A stretch of 64,000 bases of DNA from Proteobacteria bacterium UBA981. GTDB lineage: Bacteria > Pseudomonadota > Gammaproteobacteria > Ga0077536. The position numbers and the translations under genes were made by a program. Each line of letters starts with the position of its first letter. The first letter of the stretch is position 1. The stretch lies in NCBI GenBank assembly GCA_002292285.1, contig DBBP01000011.1, positions 62,001 to 126,000 of the forward strand, in the 5' to 3' direction. This document shows, piece after piece, positions 53,699 to 61,890 of this stretch. Under the pieces are notes generated by a model. That model worked only from the letters and a program-made list of their open reading frames with translations, did no database searches and was not told where the DNA came from.

Positions 53699-55340
53699 CA
53701 ATTGCCTCGGCACTACTCGCAGTTTTGTAGGTCAGTGCGGCGCTGATAAACGCAGTGAACAAGGGATGTCCATCGCGTGGAGTGGATGTGAATTCCGGAT
53801 GAAATTGGCACCCGACAAACCACGGATGTCTGGGTATTTCAACGATCTCAACAAGGTTGCCGTCGATTGACCGCCCGGCGATGCGCAGTCCGGCCGCCTC
53901 AAGTTCCATCATGAACGTGTTGTTGAACTCGTAGCGATGGCGGTGCCGTTCGTTGATCAAGTCAGTGCCGTAAGCTCGTGCTACGTAGCTGTCCGGCGCC
54001 AGCTTGCATGGTTGGCCGCCGAGTCGCATGGTGCCACCGACGTCGCCGTCAGCAGCGCGGTTCTCGATCGATCCCTCAGCGGTTTTCCACTCTGTGATCA
54101 AAGCGATAACCGGATGCGGAGTGGCAGGATCGAACTCCGTACTGTGCGCGCCCGCGAGGCTCGCCATATTGCGCGCGAACTCAATGACGGCAGCCTGCAT
54201 ACCGAGGCAAATGCCGAGATACGGCACAAGATGTTCGCGGGCGTATTGGACCGCCAAAACCTTACCCTCAATACCGCGTTCCCCGAAACCACCCGGGACC
54301 AGAATGGCATGCATGCCGTCGAGCGCGGAAAGCCCTTCGGTTTCCAGTAACTCTGAATCGACGTAATGAATTTTGACCCGTGTACGGGTATGAATCCCGG
54401 CATGCGTGAGTGCTTCGGAAAGCGATTTGTAGGATTCGGTCAGGTCGACGTATTTGCCAACCATTGCAATATCGACCGTGTGCTCCGGCTCCTCGAGGGC
54501 GCGCACGACCTCATACCATTGCTCAAGATTTGCTTGTGGAACCTGCAAGCCCAACTTTTCGACCACAATGTCGTCGAGACCTTCCATGTGCAACATCATG
54601 GGAATTTTGTAGATCGTGTCCGCATCCAGGGCGCTGATCACCGCGCGCTCTTCAACGTTAGTAAAAAGGGCAATCTTGCGACGTTCGGCGGGCGGTAAAA
54701 TGCGGTCGGCACGGCACAACAGGATGTCTGGCTGAATGCCAATTGAGCGCAGTTCTTTCACCGAGTGCTGGGTCGGTTTGGTCTTCATTTCACCGGCCGA
54801 GCCGATGTAGGGGACCAGGGTCAAATGGATATAAAGGGTATTCTGGCTGCCGAGTTCAACCCGCATTTGGCGAATCGCTTCCAGAAACGGCAGTGACTCG
54901 ATATCGCCGACGGTACCGCCAATCTCGACCATCGCGATCTCGGCCTCGCGTGCACCTTGCTTGATACCGCGAATGATTTCGTCGGTGATGTGCGGGATAA
55001 CCTGAACCGTGGCGCCAAGATATTCACCCTGGCGCTCCTTGCGGATCACGTTGGCATAAATTCGGCCGGTTGTGTAGTTACTGTTGGCCGAAGTCCGGCA
55101 GCGCACGAAACGCTCATAGTGGCCCAGATCGAGATCAGTTTCCGCGCCGTCTTCAGTGACGAAAACCTCGCCGTGCTGAAACGGGCTCATCGTGCCCGGA
55201 TCGACGTTAATGTAGGGGTCGAGTTTGACCATCGCGACCTCGAGGCCACGGGCTTCGAGGATAGCGCCCAAAGACGCGGCGGCGATGCCCTTCCCAAGCG
55301 AAGAAACGACGCCCCCGGTAACGAATATATAACGGGTCAT
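53685..55340 (-). CDS. pyrG: CTP synthase
   Basis: The 551-residue enzyme makes CTP from UTP. It has the synthase domain starting YIFVTGGVVSSLGKGIAAASLG, KLDPYINVDPGTMSPFQHGEVFVTEDG, and ends of that domain near MVGKYVDL, then a glutamine amidotransferase with LGICLGMQAAVIEFARN (catalytic Cys) and the HPEFTSTPRDGHP histidine-glutamate. It overlaps kdsA and begins the pyrG-kdsA-eno-ftsB-ispDF run. Confidence 0.98.
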   Translation of the reverse strand: MTRYIFVTGGVVSSLGKGIAAASLGAILEARGLEVAMVKLDPYINVDPGTMSPFQHGEVFVTEDGAETDLDLGHYERFVRCRTSANSNYTTGRIYANVIRKERQGEYLGATVQVIPHITDEIIRGIKQGAREAEIAMVEIGGTVGDIESLPFLEAIRQMRVELGSQNTLYIHLTLVPYIGSAGEMKTKPTQHSVKELRSIGIQPDILLCRADRILPPAERRKIALFTNVEERAVISALDADTIYKIPMMLHMEGLDDIVVEKLGLQVPQANLEQWYEVVRALEEPEHTVDIAMVGKYVDLTESYKSLSEALTHAGIHTRTRVKIHYVDSELLETEGLSALDGMHAILVPGGFGERGIEGKVLAVQYAREHLVPYLGICLGMQAAVIEFARNMASLAGAHSTEFDPATPHPVIALITEWKTAEGSIENRAADGDVGGTMRLGGQPCKLAPDSYVARAYGTDLINERHRHRYEFNNTFMMELEAAGLRIAGRSIDGNLVEIVEIPRHPWFVGCQFHPEFTSTPRDGHPLFTAFISAALTYKTASSAEAIDAIV

Positions 55341-55473
55341 GCAGTATTTATTTCTGGTTTCAGGCGCATGGCTTCAGGCTTGCGGGCGCCGTGGCGGAAA
55401 AGCCATTCAAGTGCGGACGAAGCTACCAGAACCGCCTGCGATTCTCAATGCCGGAGAGCGGGTCTGAGCCGTC

Positions 55474-57228
55474 TCAGCTGCTAAGTGAGTACCCCGCCTC
55501 GACATCGGCGCGACGTATGACGCCGAAGGTGCGAAATGTCAGCGGCGCTAGTGGCCGTCTTACATAAAGCGCCTCGACGCCTTCATTGACCATAATCGAT
55601 CTGGCCTCGAACAGCGTGGCCTGCAAATGTACGGGCTTCAGTTCACAGCGTTCAGCAGGAATAGCCAACAAATCGATGTCACTGTCGGTGCCGGGATGAT
55701 TCTCATAATAGCGCGCCAGGTCGGCTGCAAGGAGTAGCTGCGGGCGTTCTGTCTCACCTTCGATGACCAGCCACTGCGGTCCACGCAGGAGAATTTCTCG
55801 AGTCGTCGCGATGGGCAGGCTGCGCGCACAAGTCTCGAAACTGCGATTCATCACCGCGGCTACCCCGATCCGCCGTAGTCCTTGGGAAACCGAATCATGG
55901 CGATAATCCAGCCCGCTATCGCGCATCAAATGGGTAAAGACGGACTCTTGCTTAAATCCGATACGCGCAGTCAGCGCAGCTGCAACCACCGCCAGCATCG
56001 CCGGCATCGCCGGCATGATGATGTGGGGATTGCCGGTCATCTCGAGCAGCGCTAACAGGGCGGCCAACGGTGCCTGCAATACAGCGGCCATCATCGCTGC
56101 CATACCCAACATGACATAAATCGCCGACTCCGACCCAACCCCGGGTAATGCGTGGATGAGGTCTGCGTAGACGCCGCCAGCCAGGCAACCGAGCAACACC
56201 GTCGGACCAATCAATCCGCCGGGAATACGCGCCGAAATGCATACCACGGTAGCAGCAAATTTCGCGTCAAAAATGACTGCAAGTGCTGCCAGACCACACT
56301 GGCCCGCCAGCGTGGCGCTGACGGTGTCGTAACCCAGGCCCAACACTTGTGGTGCGAGCAAAGCGAGCGCGCCGGTCGCGCAGCCGGCGCCGATAAATTT
56401 CACCCCGAGGTGCAAGTCAGCGATGCGAGTGGAGAGCCAGCGAACCGATTTCACGAACGCAGCGGACAGGGTCCCGACGGTAACACCCATCACGGTGATG
56501 TAGGCCAGTTCCCATTGCGAGGCCAGACCCAGCAACGGCACCAGAAAAGTCGTGTCCGCGCCGAATGCCTCTCGGGTTAGTGCCGTGGCCGCGACGGCAG
56601 CGAGGATGACCGGGACGAAGCCGGCGATGGTGTATTCGACCATGATCACTTCCATGGCAAATACCACACCGGCCAGGGGGGTGTTGAACGACGCGGCAAT
56701 AGCCGCTGCCGTACCGCAGGCAACGAGAGTTCGAATGCTGTTATTGGGCAACTGCAGACGCTGCCCGAGTAATGCGGCGATGGCCGCGCCGATATGCACA
56801 CTGGGGCCTTCTCGGCCGACGGAATGACCGCTGGCGAGCGCCGCGGCGCCGCCGAAAAATTGCACAAGGAGATTGCGCAATGGCATGTGACCCTGATGGT
56901 AGTGCAGGCGCTCCAGCACATGCACCACGCCTACGACCCGCGCGGACGCGGGTATCAACCAGTACGCGAGTGCAAGTACGACGGCTCCAATAACCGGGAC
57001 AGCGAAATGCATCGCCGGGTCCAGAATCTCAAAGGCCTCGTTCGGGAGATCGGGCATATAGGTGTGCTGAATCAGATTCGCACAAGCCCGGAACGCGATA
57101 ATCATCAACCCTGCGGCGACGCCGCTGAGAAGCCCGAGGAGCGCAAGAAATCCATTGGCCTGCGAGGAACCAAGATGCAAACGATATTGCTCGAGGCGCT
57201 CTGCGCAGTAGTCGAGAACCCGTTTCAC
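55474..57228 (-). CDS. CLC-family chloride channel/transporter with CBS pair
   Basis: The 584-residue membrane protein has the many helices of CLC proteins (about residues 25-430) and a C-terminal cytoplasmic part that fits a CBS-domain pair. GREGPSVHIGAAI keeps the gating glutamate, and NTPLAGVVFAMEVIM is the usual helix. The first selectivity motif GSGIP is not seen (the region reads ASARVVGVV), and the second is GGLIGPTVLLG, so it resembles ClcB-like subfamilies more than ClcA. The start is GTG with a weak site. Whether it is a channel or an exchanger is open. Confidence 0.87.
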   Translation of the reverse strand: MKRVLDYCAERLEQYRLHLGSSQANGFLALLGLLSGVAAGLMIIAFRACANLIQHTYMPDLPNEAFEILDPAMHFAVPVIGAVVLALAYWLIPASARVVGVVHVLERLHYHQGHMPLRNLLVQFFGGAAALASGHSVGREGPSVHIGAAIAALLGQRLQLPNNSIRTLVACGTAAAIAASFNTPLAGVVFAMEVIMVEYTIAGFVPVILAAVAATALTREAFGADTTFLVPLLGLASQWELAYITVMGVTVGTLSAAFVKSVRWLSTRIADLHLGVKFIGAGCATGALALLAPQVLGLGYDTVSATLAGQCGLAALAVIFDAKFAATVVCISARIPGGLIGPTVLLGCLAGGVYADLIHALPGVGSESAIYVMLGMAAMMAAVLQAPLAALLALLEMTGNPHIIMPAMPAMLAVVAAALTARIGFKQESVFTHLMRDSGLDYRHDSVSQGLRRIGVAAVMNRSFETCARSLPIATTREILLRGPQWLVIEGETERPQLLLAADLARYYENHPGTDSDIDLLAIPAERCELKPVHLQATLFEARSIMVNEGVEALYVRRPLAPLTFRTFGVIRRADVEAGYSLSS

Positions 57229-57380
57229 AATAAGGTTTTCACTTGCTTCCCGAGTGCCTCGCTCTACTCATAGCAACTTTCTGCTCGGTACCAGAAGCGC
57301 GCTACTGACTCCCGTTAATTCGCCGTCAGCACGCATTTGAATTTGATCCTTGCGTTCCCGCAGACAGCGTGATGTCGGCG

Positions 57381-58073
57381 CTATTGTGACGCCAATTCGA
57401 TAGTGCCATTAATGGACACGGACAGTGTTTGCTGGCCTGCATCGAGGGTTGGCGCAGCTACCTCAGCCTTCATGGCCATGGCTCGTCCGCTGTAAACGAC
57501 GCCCGGCGGTTGGCCGCCGGCAGTACCGATATTGATGTTGACGAGATTGTAGTGCGAGCGCTGAAACGCCGCGGTAACACTCGCGGCGCGAGTTCTGAAG
57601 CGTTCAATAGCGGTGTGAATCAGCTCTTTCTCGACCGTCTCTCGAACAGCTGTCGAGACTTCATAGGCGACCGATTCGACCCCGAGGCGTTGCTGCAGAA
57701 CGCCGAGCAAAGCGCTTAGTGCCTCATGATCAGCGCTTTCCATGCGTAGCGATTGACGGGTCTGCCAGGCGGTAATCTTGCGTTTGTCGTAAACCGGATT
57801 CGTGCGGTAATCAAGCGTTTGTGCCTTCACCACTGAATGCTTGGCAATTTCCGCCAGGCCCCAGGACATGTCCTTATTGACCTGGTTCGCAGCCTGCGCT
57901 TGCTGGCGCGCCTGATGTTGGACAAAAAGCCGCACCACTAGCAAGTCACTATCGACTTCAGCATTAGCAGTGACCCTGAAACTCACTCGATTGCTGTCTG
58001 GCGCCTTCTCTGCGGCACTCAACGCACAGGCAGTGCTGAGCAGAAAAAATAGGACTAATAATGATCGTGACAT
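57381..58073 (-). CDS. Exported SIMPL (DUF541) domain protein
   Basis: The 230-residue precursor has a signal peptide (about residues 1-20, ending LSAAE). The mature part is a SIMPL/DUF541 domain with VSFRVTANAEVDSDLLVVRLFVQHQ, a helical DKRKITAWQTRQSLRME segment and a closing AMAMKAEVAAPTLDAGQQTLSVSINGTIEL. The family is periplasmic or surface-associated with little known function. ATG 58073 follows a GGAG by seven bases and is preferred over ATG 58079. It lies 158 bases after the decarboxylase gene. Confidence 0.84.
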   Translation of the reverse strand: MSRSLLVLFFLLSTACALSAAEKAPDSNRVSFRVTANAEVDSDLLVVRLFVQHQARQQAQAANQVNKDMSWGLAEIAKHSVVKAQTLDYRTNPVYDKRKITAWQTRQSLRMESADHEALSALLGVLQQRLGVESVAYEVSTAVRETVEKELIHTAIERFRTRAASVTAAFQRSHYNLVNINIGTAGGQPPGVVYSGRAMAMKAEVAAPTLDAGQQTLSVSINGTIELASQ

Positions 58074-58231
58074 CAACATGCTCCGGAAAGGGTTTGGCAC
58101 GGCCAGCCAACCGCGCGACTGTGACGCTGCGCAAGCGTGACAGCTCACCGCCGCAGCATCGATGGGTTTATGCCTGCGCACCGAAATATCCTGTAGCGCG
58201 CAGACGACTTCCTGAAATCCAGGCACGTTCC

Positions 58232-59680
58232 TCAAGCCTGGCGAATAGCCTGCCACGCCGCCTCGACATGGTCACGTGTTGTATACGTTTGGCCTATACA
58301 AAGGCGCAGCGTAAATCGGCCGTCGATGAGCGTGTGACTCATGAACAGGCGCCCGGAACGATTGAGACTCTCAAGCAAAGCGCGGTTACGGGCGTCGTCA
58401 CCGATTGCGCGAAAACAAACAAGGTTAAGCGAACGCGGCCGCGCGAGCTCGAAATTCGGGTCATCTTCAATCCAGCGCGCAAACTCGCTGGCCAGGGCGA
58501 CGTGGTTGCGTACGAGTTGCTGTAATCCTGAAACGCCATAGCTGCGAATTACGCACCATAACTTTAAAGCGCGAAAGCGTCGTCCAAGCGGAACTTGCCA
58601 ATCGCGGTAGTCGATTGCTGCACCGCGGTCGGTCACGCTGTTGCGCAAATACTCGGGCATGACCGATAGCGCCCGCACCAGCGGCTCGCGATCGGCCACG
58701 AAAAAACAATCACAATCGAAATTCGTCAGCATCCACTTATGTGGGTTGAAACAGTAACTGTCCGCATGTTCGAGACCGTCGTTGAGGTGGCGAAATTCCG
58801 GACACAGCGTCGCCGTCCCGGCCATCGCGGCGTCGACGTGTAACCACATCCCGTGGACTCTGGTGATTTCTGATATTTTCGCCACCGGGTCCACGGCCAG
58901 CGAAGACGTTGTCCCGACCGAGGCGCAAACAAAAAACGGCCGCAGGCCAGCATCAATATCGGCCTCGATGGCTATGCGCAATGCGGTTACCTCAAGCGCC
59001 GAATTCTGATCCGTCGGAATTTTACGCAGTCGTTGCCGCCCAAGGCCTGAAATTGCGGCGGCCTTCTCCAGTGACGAATGAGTTTCTTCAGAACAATAGG
59101 CGATCAGATCCGCATCCGTGCCGACTTCACGCGCGCGATAATCAGTCGCGCGCTCACGTGCCGCGAGTAGCGCGCACAGGGTGGCACTTGACGCCGAATC
59201 CTGAAGGACCCCACCGCCGAGTCCGTCGGACCGAAACCGCGCCGGTAGTCCGAGCATGTCGACCAACCAGTCCAGCACATGGGTTTCGAGTTCGGTACAC
59301 GCTGGGCTGGTTTGCCACAACATGCCCTGTACACCTAATCCGGCACAGAGAAGGTCGCCAAGAATTGATGGGGGGGAGGTGTTAGCAGGGAAATAGCCGA
59401 AGAAATTCGGTGACTGCCAGTGCATTAAACCCGGGACCAGGACGTCGCTGACGTCGTTCAGAATGGCATCGAACGATTCACCGACAAGGGGCGCTGAGAG
59501 TGGAAGCTGCGCGCGGATATCGCCGGGCTCGGTAGTCGGCATAACGGGGAGGTCGGCAACCCGTTCTGCGTAGTCTGCCAACCAATCGATAACAGCGTAG
59601 CCGGCACGCCGGAATTCTTCGCTCGACATATGTCGGACTGGTTCTTCGGGCTCCGCCATCTTGTCGTCCGCAGTGGTCAT
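58232..59680 (-). CDS. PLP-dependent aromatic-L-amino-acid-type decarboxylase
   Basis: The 482-residue group II decarboxylase resembles dopa/tryptophan decarboxylases: HWQSPNFFGYFPAN near the N-terminus, GVLQDSASSATLCALLAAR, the PLP-stacking histidine in EETHSSLEKAA, VDAAMAGTATLCPEFRH and the PLP lysine in SYCFNPHKWM. It would release CO2 from an aromatic amino acid; substrate is not decided by sequence. It stands alone, without a transporter or amine oxidase next door. Confidence 0.87.
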   Translation of the reverse strand: MTTADDKMAEPEEPVRHMSSEEFRRAGYAVIDWLADYAERVADLPVMPTTEPGDIRAQLPLSAPLVGESFDAILNDVSDVLVPGLMHWQSPNFFGYFPANTSPPSILGDLLCAGLGVQGMLWQTSPACTELETHVLDWLVDMLGLPARFRSDGLGGGVLQDSASSATLCALLAARERATDYRAREVGTDADLIAYCSEETHSSLEKAAAISGLGRQRLRKIPTDQNSALEVTALRIAIEADIDAGLRPFFVCASVGTTSSLAVDPVAKISEITRVHGMWLHVDAAMAGTATLCPEFRHLNDGLEHADSYCFNPHKWMLTNFDCDCFFVADREPLVRALSVMPEYLRNSVTDRGAAIDYRDWQVPLGRRFRALKLWCVIRSYGVSGLQQLVRNHVALASEFARWIEDDPNFELARPRSLNLVCFRAIGDDARNRALLESLNRSGRLFMSHTLIDGRFTLRLCIGQTYTTRDHVEAAWQAIRQA

Positions 59681-59738
59681 GCTGGATTATCAGGCCGACG
59701 ATATACGCCGACCCGATAGTCACCGGTTGAAGTGACGC

Positions 59739-60224
59739 CTACAAGTTGCTGAGGATGTTCTCGGCAGAACTTTCTTTGACGTCTGAAGCTGCTGCTTCGC
59801 AGTGCAACTGCGACACGACGCCGTCGTCGACGACGATTGCAAAACGTGACGCGCGAGTGCCCATGCCGAAGCCGCTGGCATCGAGCTCAAGTCCGAGGGC
59901 CTGAGCGTAAGCGGCGTTACCATCGGCAAGCAGCGTGACCTTATCACCAGCGCCCTGATCTTTAGCCCACGCTCCCATGACAAACACGTCATTGACCGAC
60001 AAACAGGCAATGGTGTCGACGCCTTTCCCTTTAAGGGCATCTGCGTTCTCGATAAAGCCCGGCAGGTGCTTGGCGGAGCAGGCTGGTGTAAACGCGCCAG
60101 GTACTGCAAACAAAACGACCTTTTTGCCTTTGAACAGCTCGTCGCTGGTCACGCCGCCGGGACCCTCTGCCGTCATGACACCGAATGCACCTTCAGGCAT
60201 TTTTTCACCAACTTTTATAGTCAC
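59739..60224 (-). CDS. Prx5-type peroxiredoxin
   Basis: The 161-residue thiol peroxidase has the peroxidatic Cys49 in VPGAFTPACSAKHLPGF and the conserved SVNDVFVMGAWAKDQG and ADGNAAYAQALGLELD. A further cysteine in LHCEAA near residue 139 may help resolve. Prx5 enzymes reduce peroxides with glutathione/glutaredoxin or thioredoxin. GTG 60224, with GGAGGT just before it, is chosen over the upstream ATG. It stands between the decarboxylase and metZ. Confidence 0.9.
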   Translation of the reverse strand: MTIKVGEKMPEGAFGVMTAEGPGGVTSDELFKGKKVVLFAVPGAFTPACSAKHLPGFIENADALKGKGVDTIACLSVNDVFVMGAWAKDQGAGDKVTLLADGNAAYAQALGLELDASGFGMGTRASRFAIVVDDGVVSQLHCEAAASDVKESSAENILSNL

Positions 60225-60379
60225 GTGGACCTCCGCATGGATTAAATTCAACAACCGCGCATTGTGCCACTCGCGTGGCGGCTATGGTAGCGCCGCAGAC
60301 CGCTGTGCTCGGCGTTCGGGTTCTGCCAGAGTGCGGCACGCATGTTCGCCCTGTTTGGACAAACGCGCACCAATAACTC

Positions 60380-61558
60380 CTACCCGATCGCCTGCTCGAT
60401 ATCGCAGAGCAGATCATTCGGATCCTCCAGCCCGACCGAGAGCCGCAGAAGCCCTTCGCCAACATTCATGCTTTCGCGATCTTCAGCGCTCAGACGCCCG
60501 TGCGTGGTGGTTGCCGGATGCGTCACGATACTTTTCGCATCGCCCAGATTGGCCGTAATTGAGAACAGACGCAGGTTATCAACGATTCTCCATGCGGCAG
60601 CGCGGTCGGCAACGTCAAAACTGACAATGCCGCCGAAATCGCTTTGCTGCGCGCGCGCCAGCGCGTATTGGGGATGCGACTCGAGCCCTGGATAATAAAC
60701 CCGCCGCACTGCCGGGTGCTCATCCAGCCAACGAGCGACGACTGTGGCCGAGCGGCTATGCCTTTCCATGCGGATTTGCAGGGTTTCCAGCCCCTTTAGA
60801 AAAACCCACGCATTGAATGGACTCATTGTCGGCCCAGCACTGCGCAAAAAAGGAACCAATCGCTCTTCCATCAGCGCACTGCTACCGACCAGTGCGCCAC
60901 CGAGGCAGCGTCCCTGCCCGTCGAGGTATTTCGTTGCGGAGTGCACGACGACATCGGCTCCGAATTCCAAGGGCCGTTGCAGTACCGGAGTACAAAAACA
61001 GTTGTCGACGACCAGCTGAGCCCCATGCTGATGGGCCAGATCAGCGAGAGCCTGCAGGTCCGCGACGTCGGTCAGCGGATTTGACGGCGTTTCCAGAAAC
61101 AACATCCGGGTGCGTGATGTCATGGCGCGTTCCCAGGCATCCAGATTGGTCATATCAACGAGTGTTGTGACGATGCCAAACTTACTCAATACGTTCTTGA
61201 ACAAATTCACCGTCGTACCAAAAACGCTGCGCGAAGCAACGATCTCGTCACCGCTCACCAGAGTCGCCATCACCAGACTCAGAATTGCACTCATCCCCGA
61301 CGATGTGCCGATCGCTCGTTCGCCACCTTCCATCGCCGCCAGGCGTTGCTCGAAGCCACGCACGGTCGGATTGGTGAAGCGACTGTAAACGTTGCCCTCT
61401 TCGTCACCCGAAAATCGAGCCGCAGCCTGAGCTGCTGACTCAAAGCAAAAACTTGAGCTCAGAAACAGCGCTTCGCTCTGCTCCAGTTCGCTTGTCTGAT
61501 ATTGGCCTGCCCGACATGCCAGGGTGGCAAGGGCCAGTTCTTCGGGTATGTCCGTCAT
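60380..61558 (-). CDS. metZ: O-succinylhomoserine sulfhydrylase
   Basis: The 392-residue PLP enzyme of the Cys/Met metabolism family makes homocysteine from O-succinylhomoserine and sulfide. It resembles Pseudomonas MetZ over its length: FESAAQAAARFSGDEEGNVYSRFTNPTV, GTSSGMSAI, VDNCFCTPVLQRPLEFGADVV, the PLP lysine in VVHSATKYLDGQGR and the ITANLGDAKSIVTHPATTTHGR motif. ATG 61558 is preferred over TTG 61570. It follows purF at a distance of 332 bases, with a structured leader between. Confidence 0.93.
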   Translation of the reverse strand: MTDIPEELALATLACRAGQYQTSELEQSEALFLSSSFCFESAAQAAARFSGDEEGNVYSRFTNPTVRGFEQRLAAMEGGERAIGTSSGMSAILSLVMATLVSGDEIVASRSVFGTTVNLFKNVLSKFGIVTTLVDMTNLDAWERAMTSRTRMLFLETPSNPLTDVADLQALADLAHQHGAQLVVDNCFCTPVLQRPLEFGADVVVHSATKYLDGQGRCLGGALVGSSALMEERLVPFLRSAGPTMSPFNAWVFLKGLETLQIRMERHSRSATVVARWLDEHPAVRRVYYPGLESHPQYALARAQQSDFGGIVSFDVADRAAAWRIVDNLRLFSITANLGDAKSIVTHPATTTHGRLSAEDRESMNVGEGLLRLSVGLEDPNDLLCDIEQAIG

Positions 61559-61588
61559 CGCATTTCTCAACCACAGTCGTGTGCTAAT

Positions 61589-61678
61589 AGCTTGCGGCGG
61601 TCGAAAAAAAACCCGCGATTGGAGGATCCAAAGCAGGTTTGGATCGCTTTAGCCGTTTTTTTATAGCGCCCGCAAGCT
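61589..61678 (-). promoter_or_regulatory. Structured metZ leader with outer nine-base stem
   Basis: AGCTTGCGG (61670-61678) and CCGCAAGCT (61589-61597) pair perfectly and enclose the terminator hairpin. A seven-A tract (61656-61662) can also pair with the terminator T tract. This is the arrangement of an attenuator, but no known riboswitch consensus was recognised. It lies 31 bases before the metZ ATG. Confidence 0.5.
61604..61647 (-). terminator. Intrinsic terminator/attenuator before metZ
   Basis: On the minus strand GCGAT-CCAAA pairs with TTTGG and ATCGC around a five-base loop and an eight-base bulge, followed by GGG and eight T (61604-61611). The inner GATCCAAA/TTTGGATC arms (61625-61645) pair perfectly as an alternative. 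It ends purF transcription or attenuates a metZ leader. Confidence 0.6.
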
Positions 61679-61709
61679 GAATTCAAATCGGCGCGTTTCA
61701 ACATCGCGC

Positions 61710-61738
61710 AGGTTAGCTATCGCGAACCGACGTGTCAA
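61710..61738 (-). promoter_or_regulatory. Candidate metZ promoter
   Basis: A perfect TTGACA (61733-61738) is followed after 17 bases by a weak -10, TAACCT (61710-61715). A transcript from here would start near 61703 and run through the structured leader into metZ. Confidence 0.4.
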
Positions 61739-61890
61739 CGATTTCGATAACCCCACAACTAGTCGGTAGCGGTTTGGTGCTAATAGATCTGATCCGTGCC
61801 TCGTATCAGCAATGCTGAGGTTGGCTGTCTGGCAAGTGTGGACGGCCTTGGTGGCTGGGCTGTGTGGCTAAATAAAATGCGGTCGCGTTT
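61739..61890. other. Non-coding spacer downstream of purF
   Basis: Together with the metZ leader this makes a 332-base gap without a gene. Apart from a small TCAGC-ATT-GCTGA hairpin near 61804-61817 nothing is recognised in this part. Confidence 0.5.
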
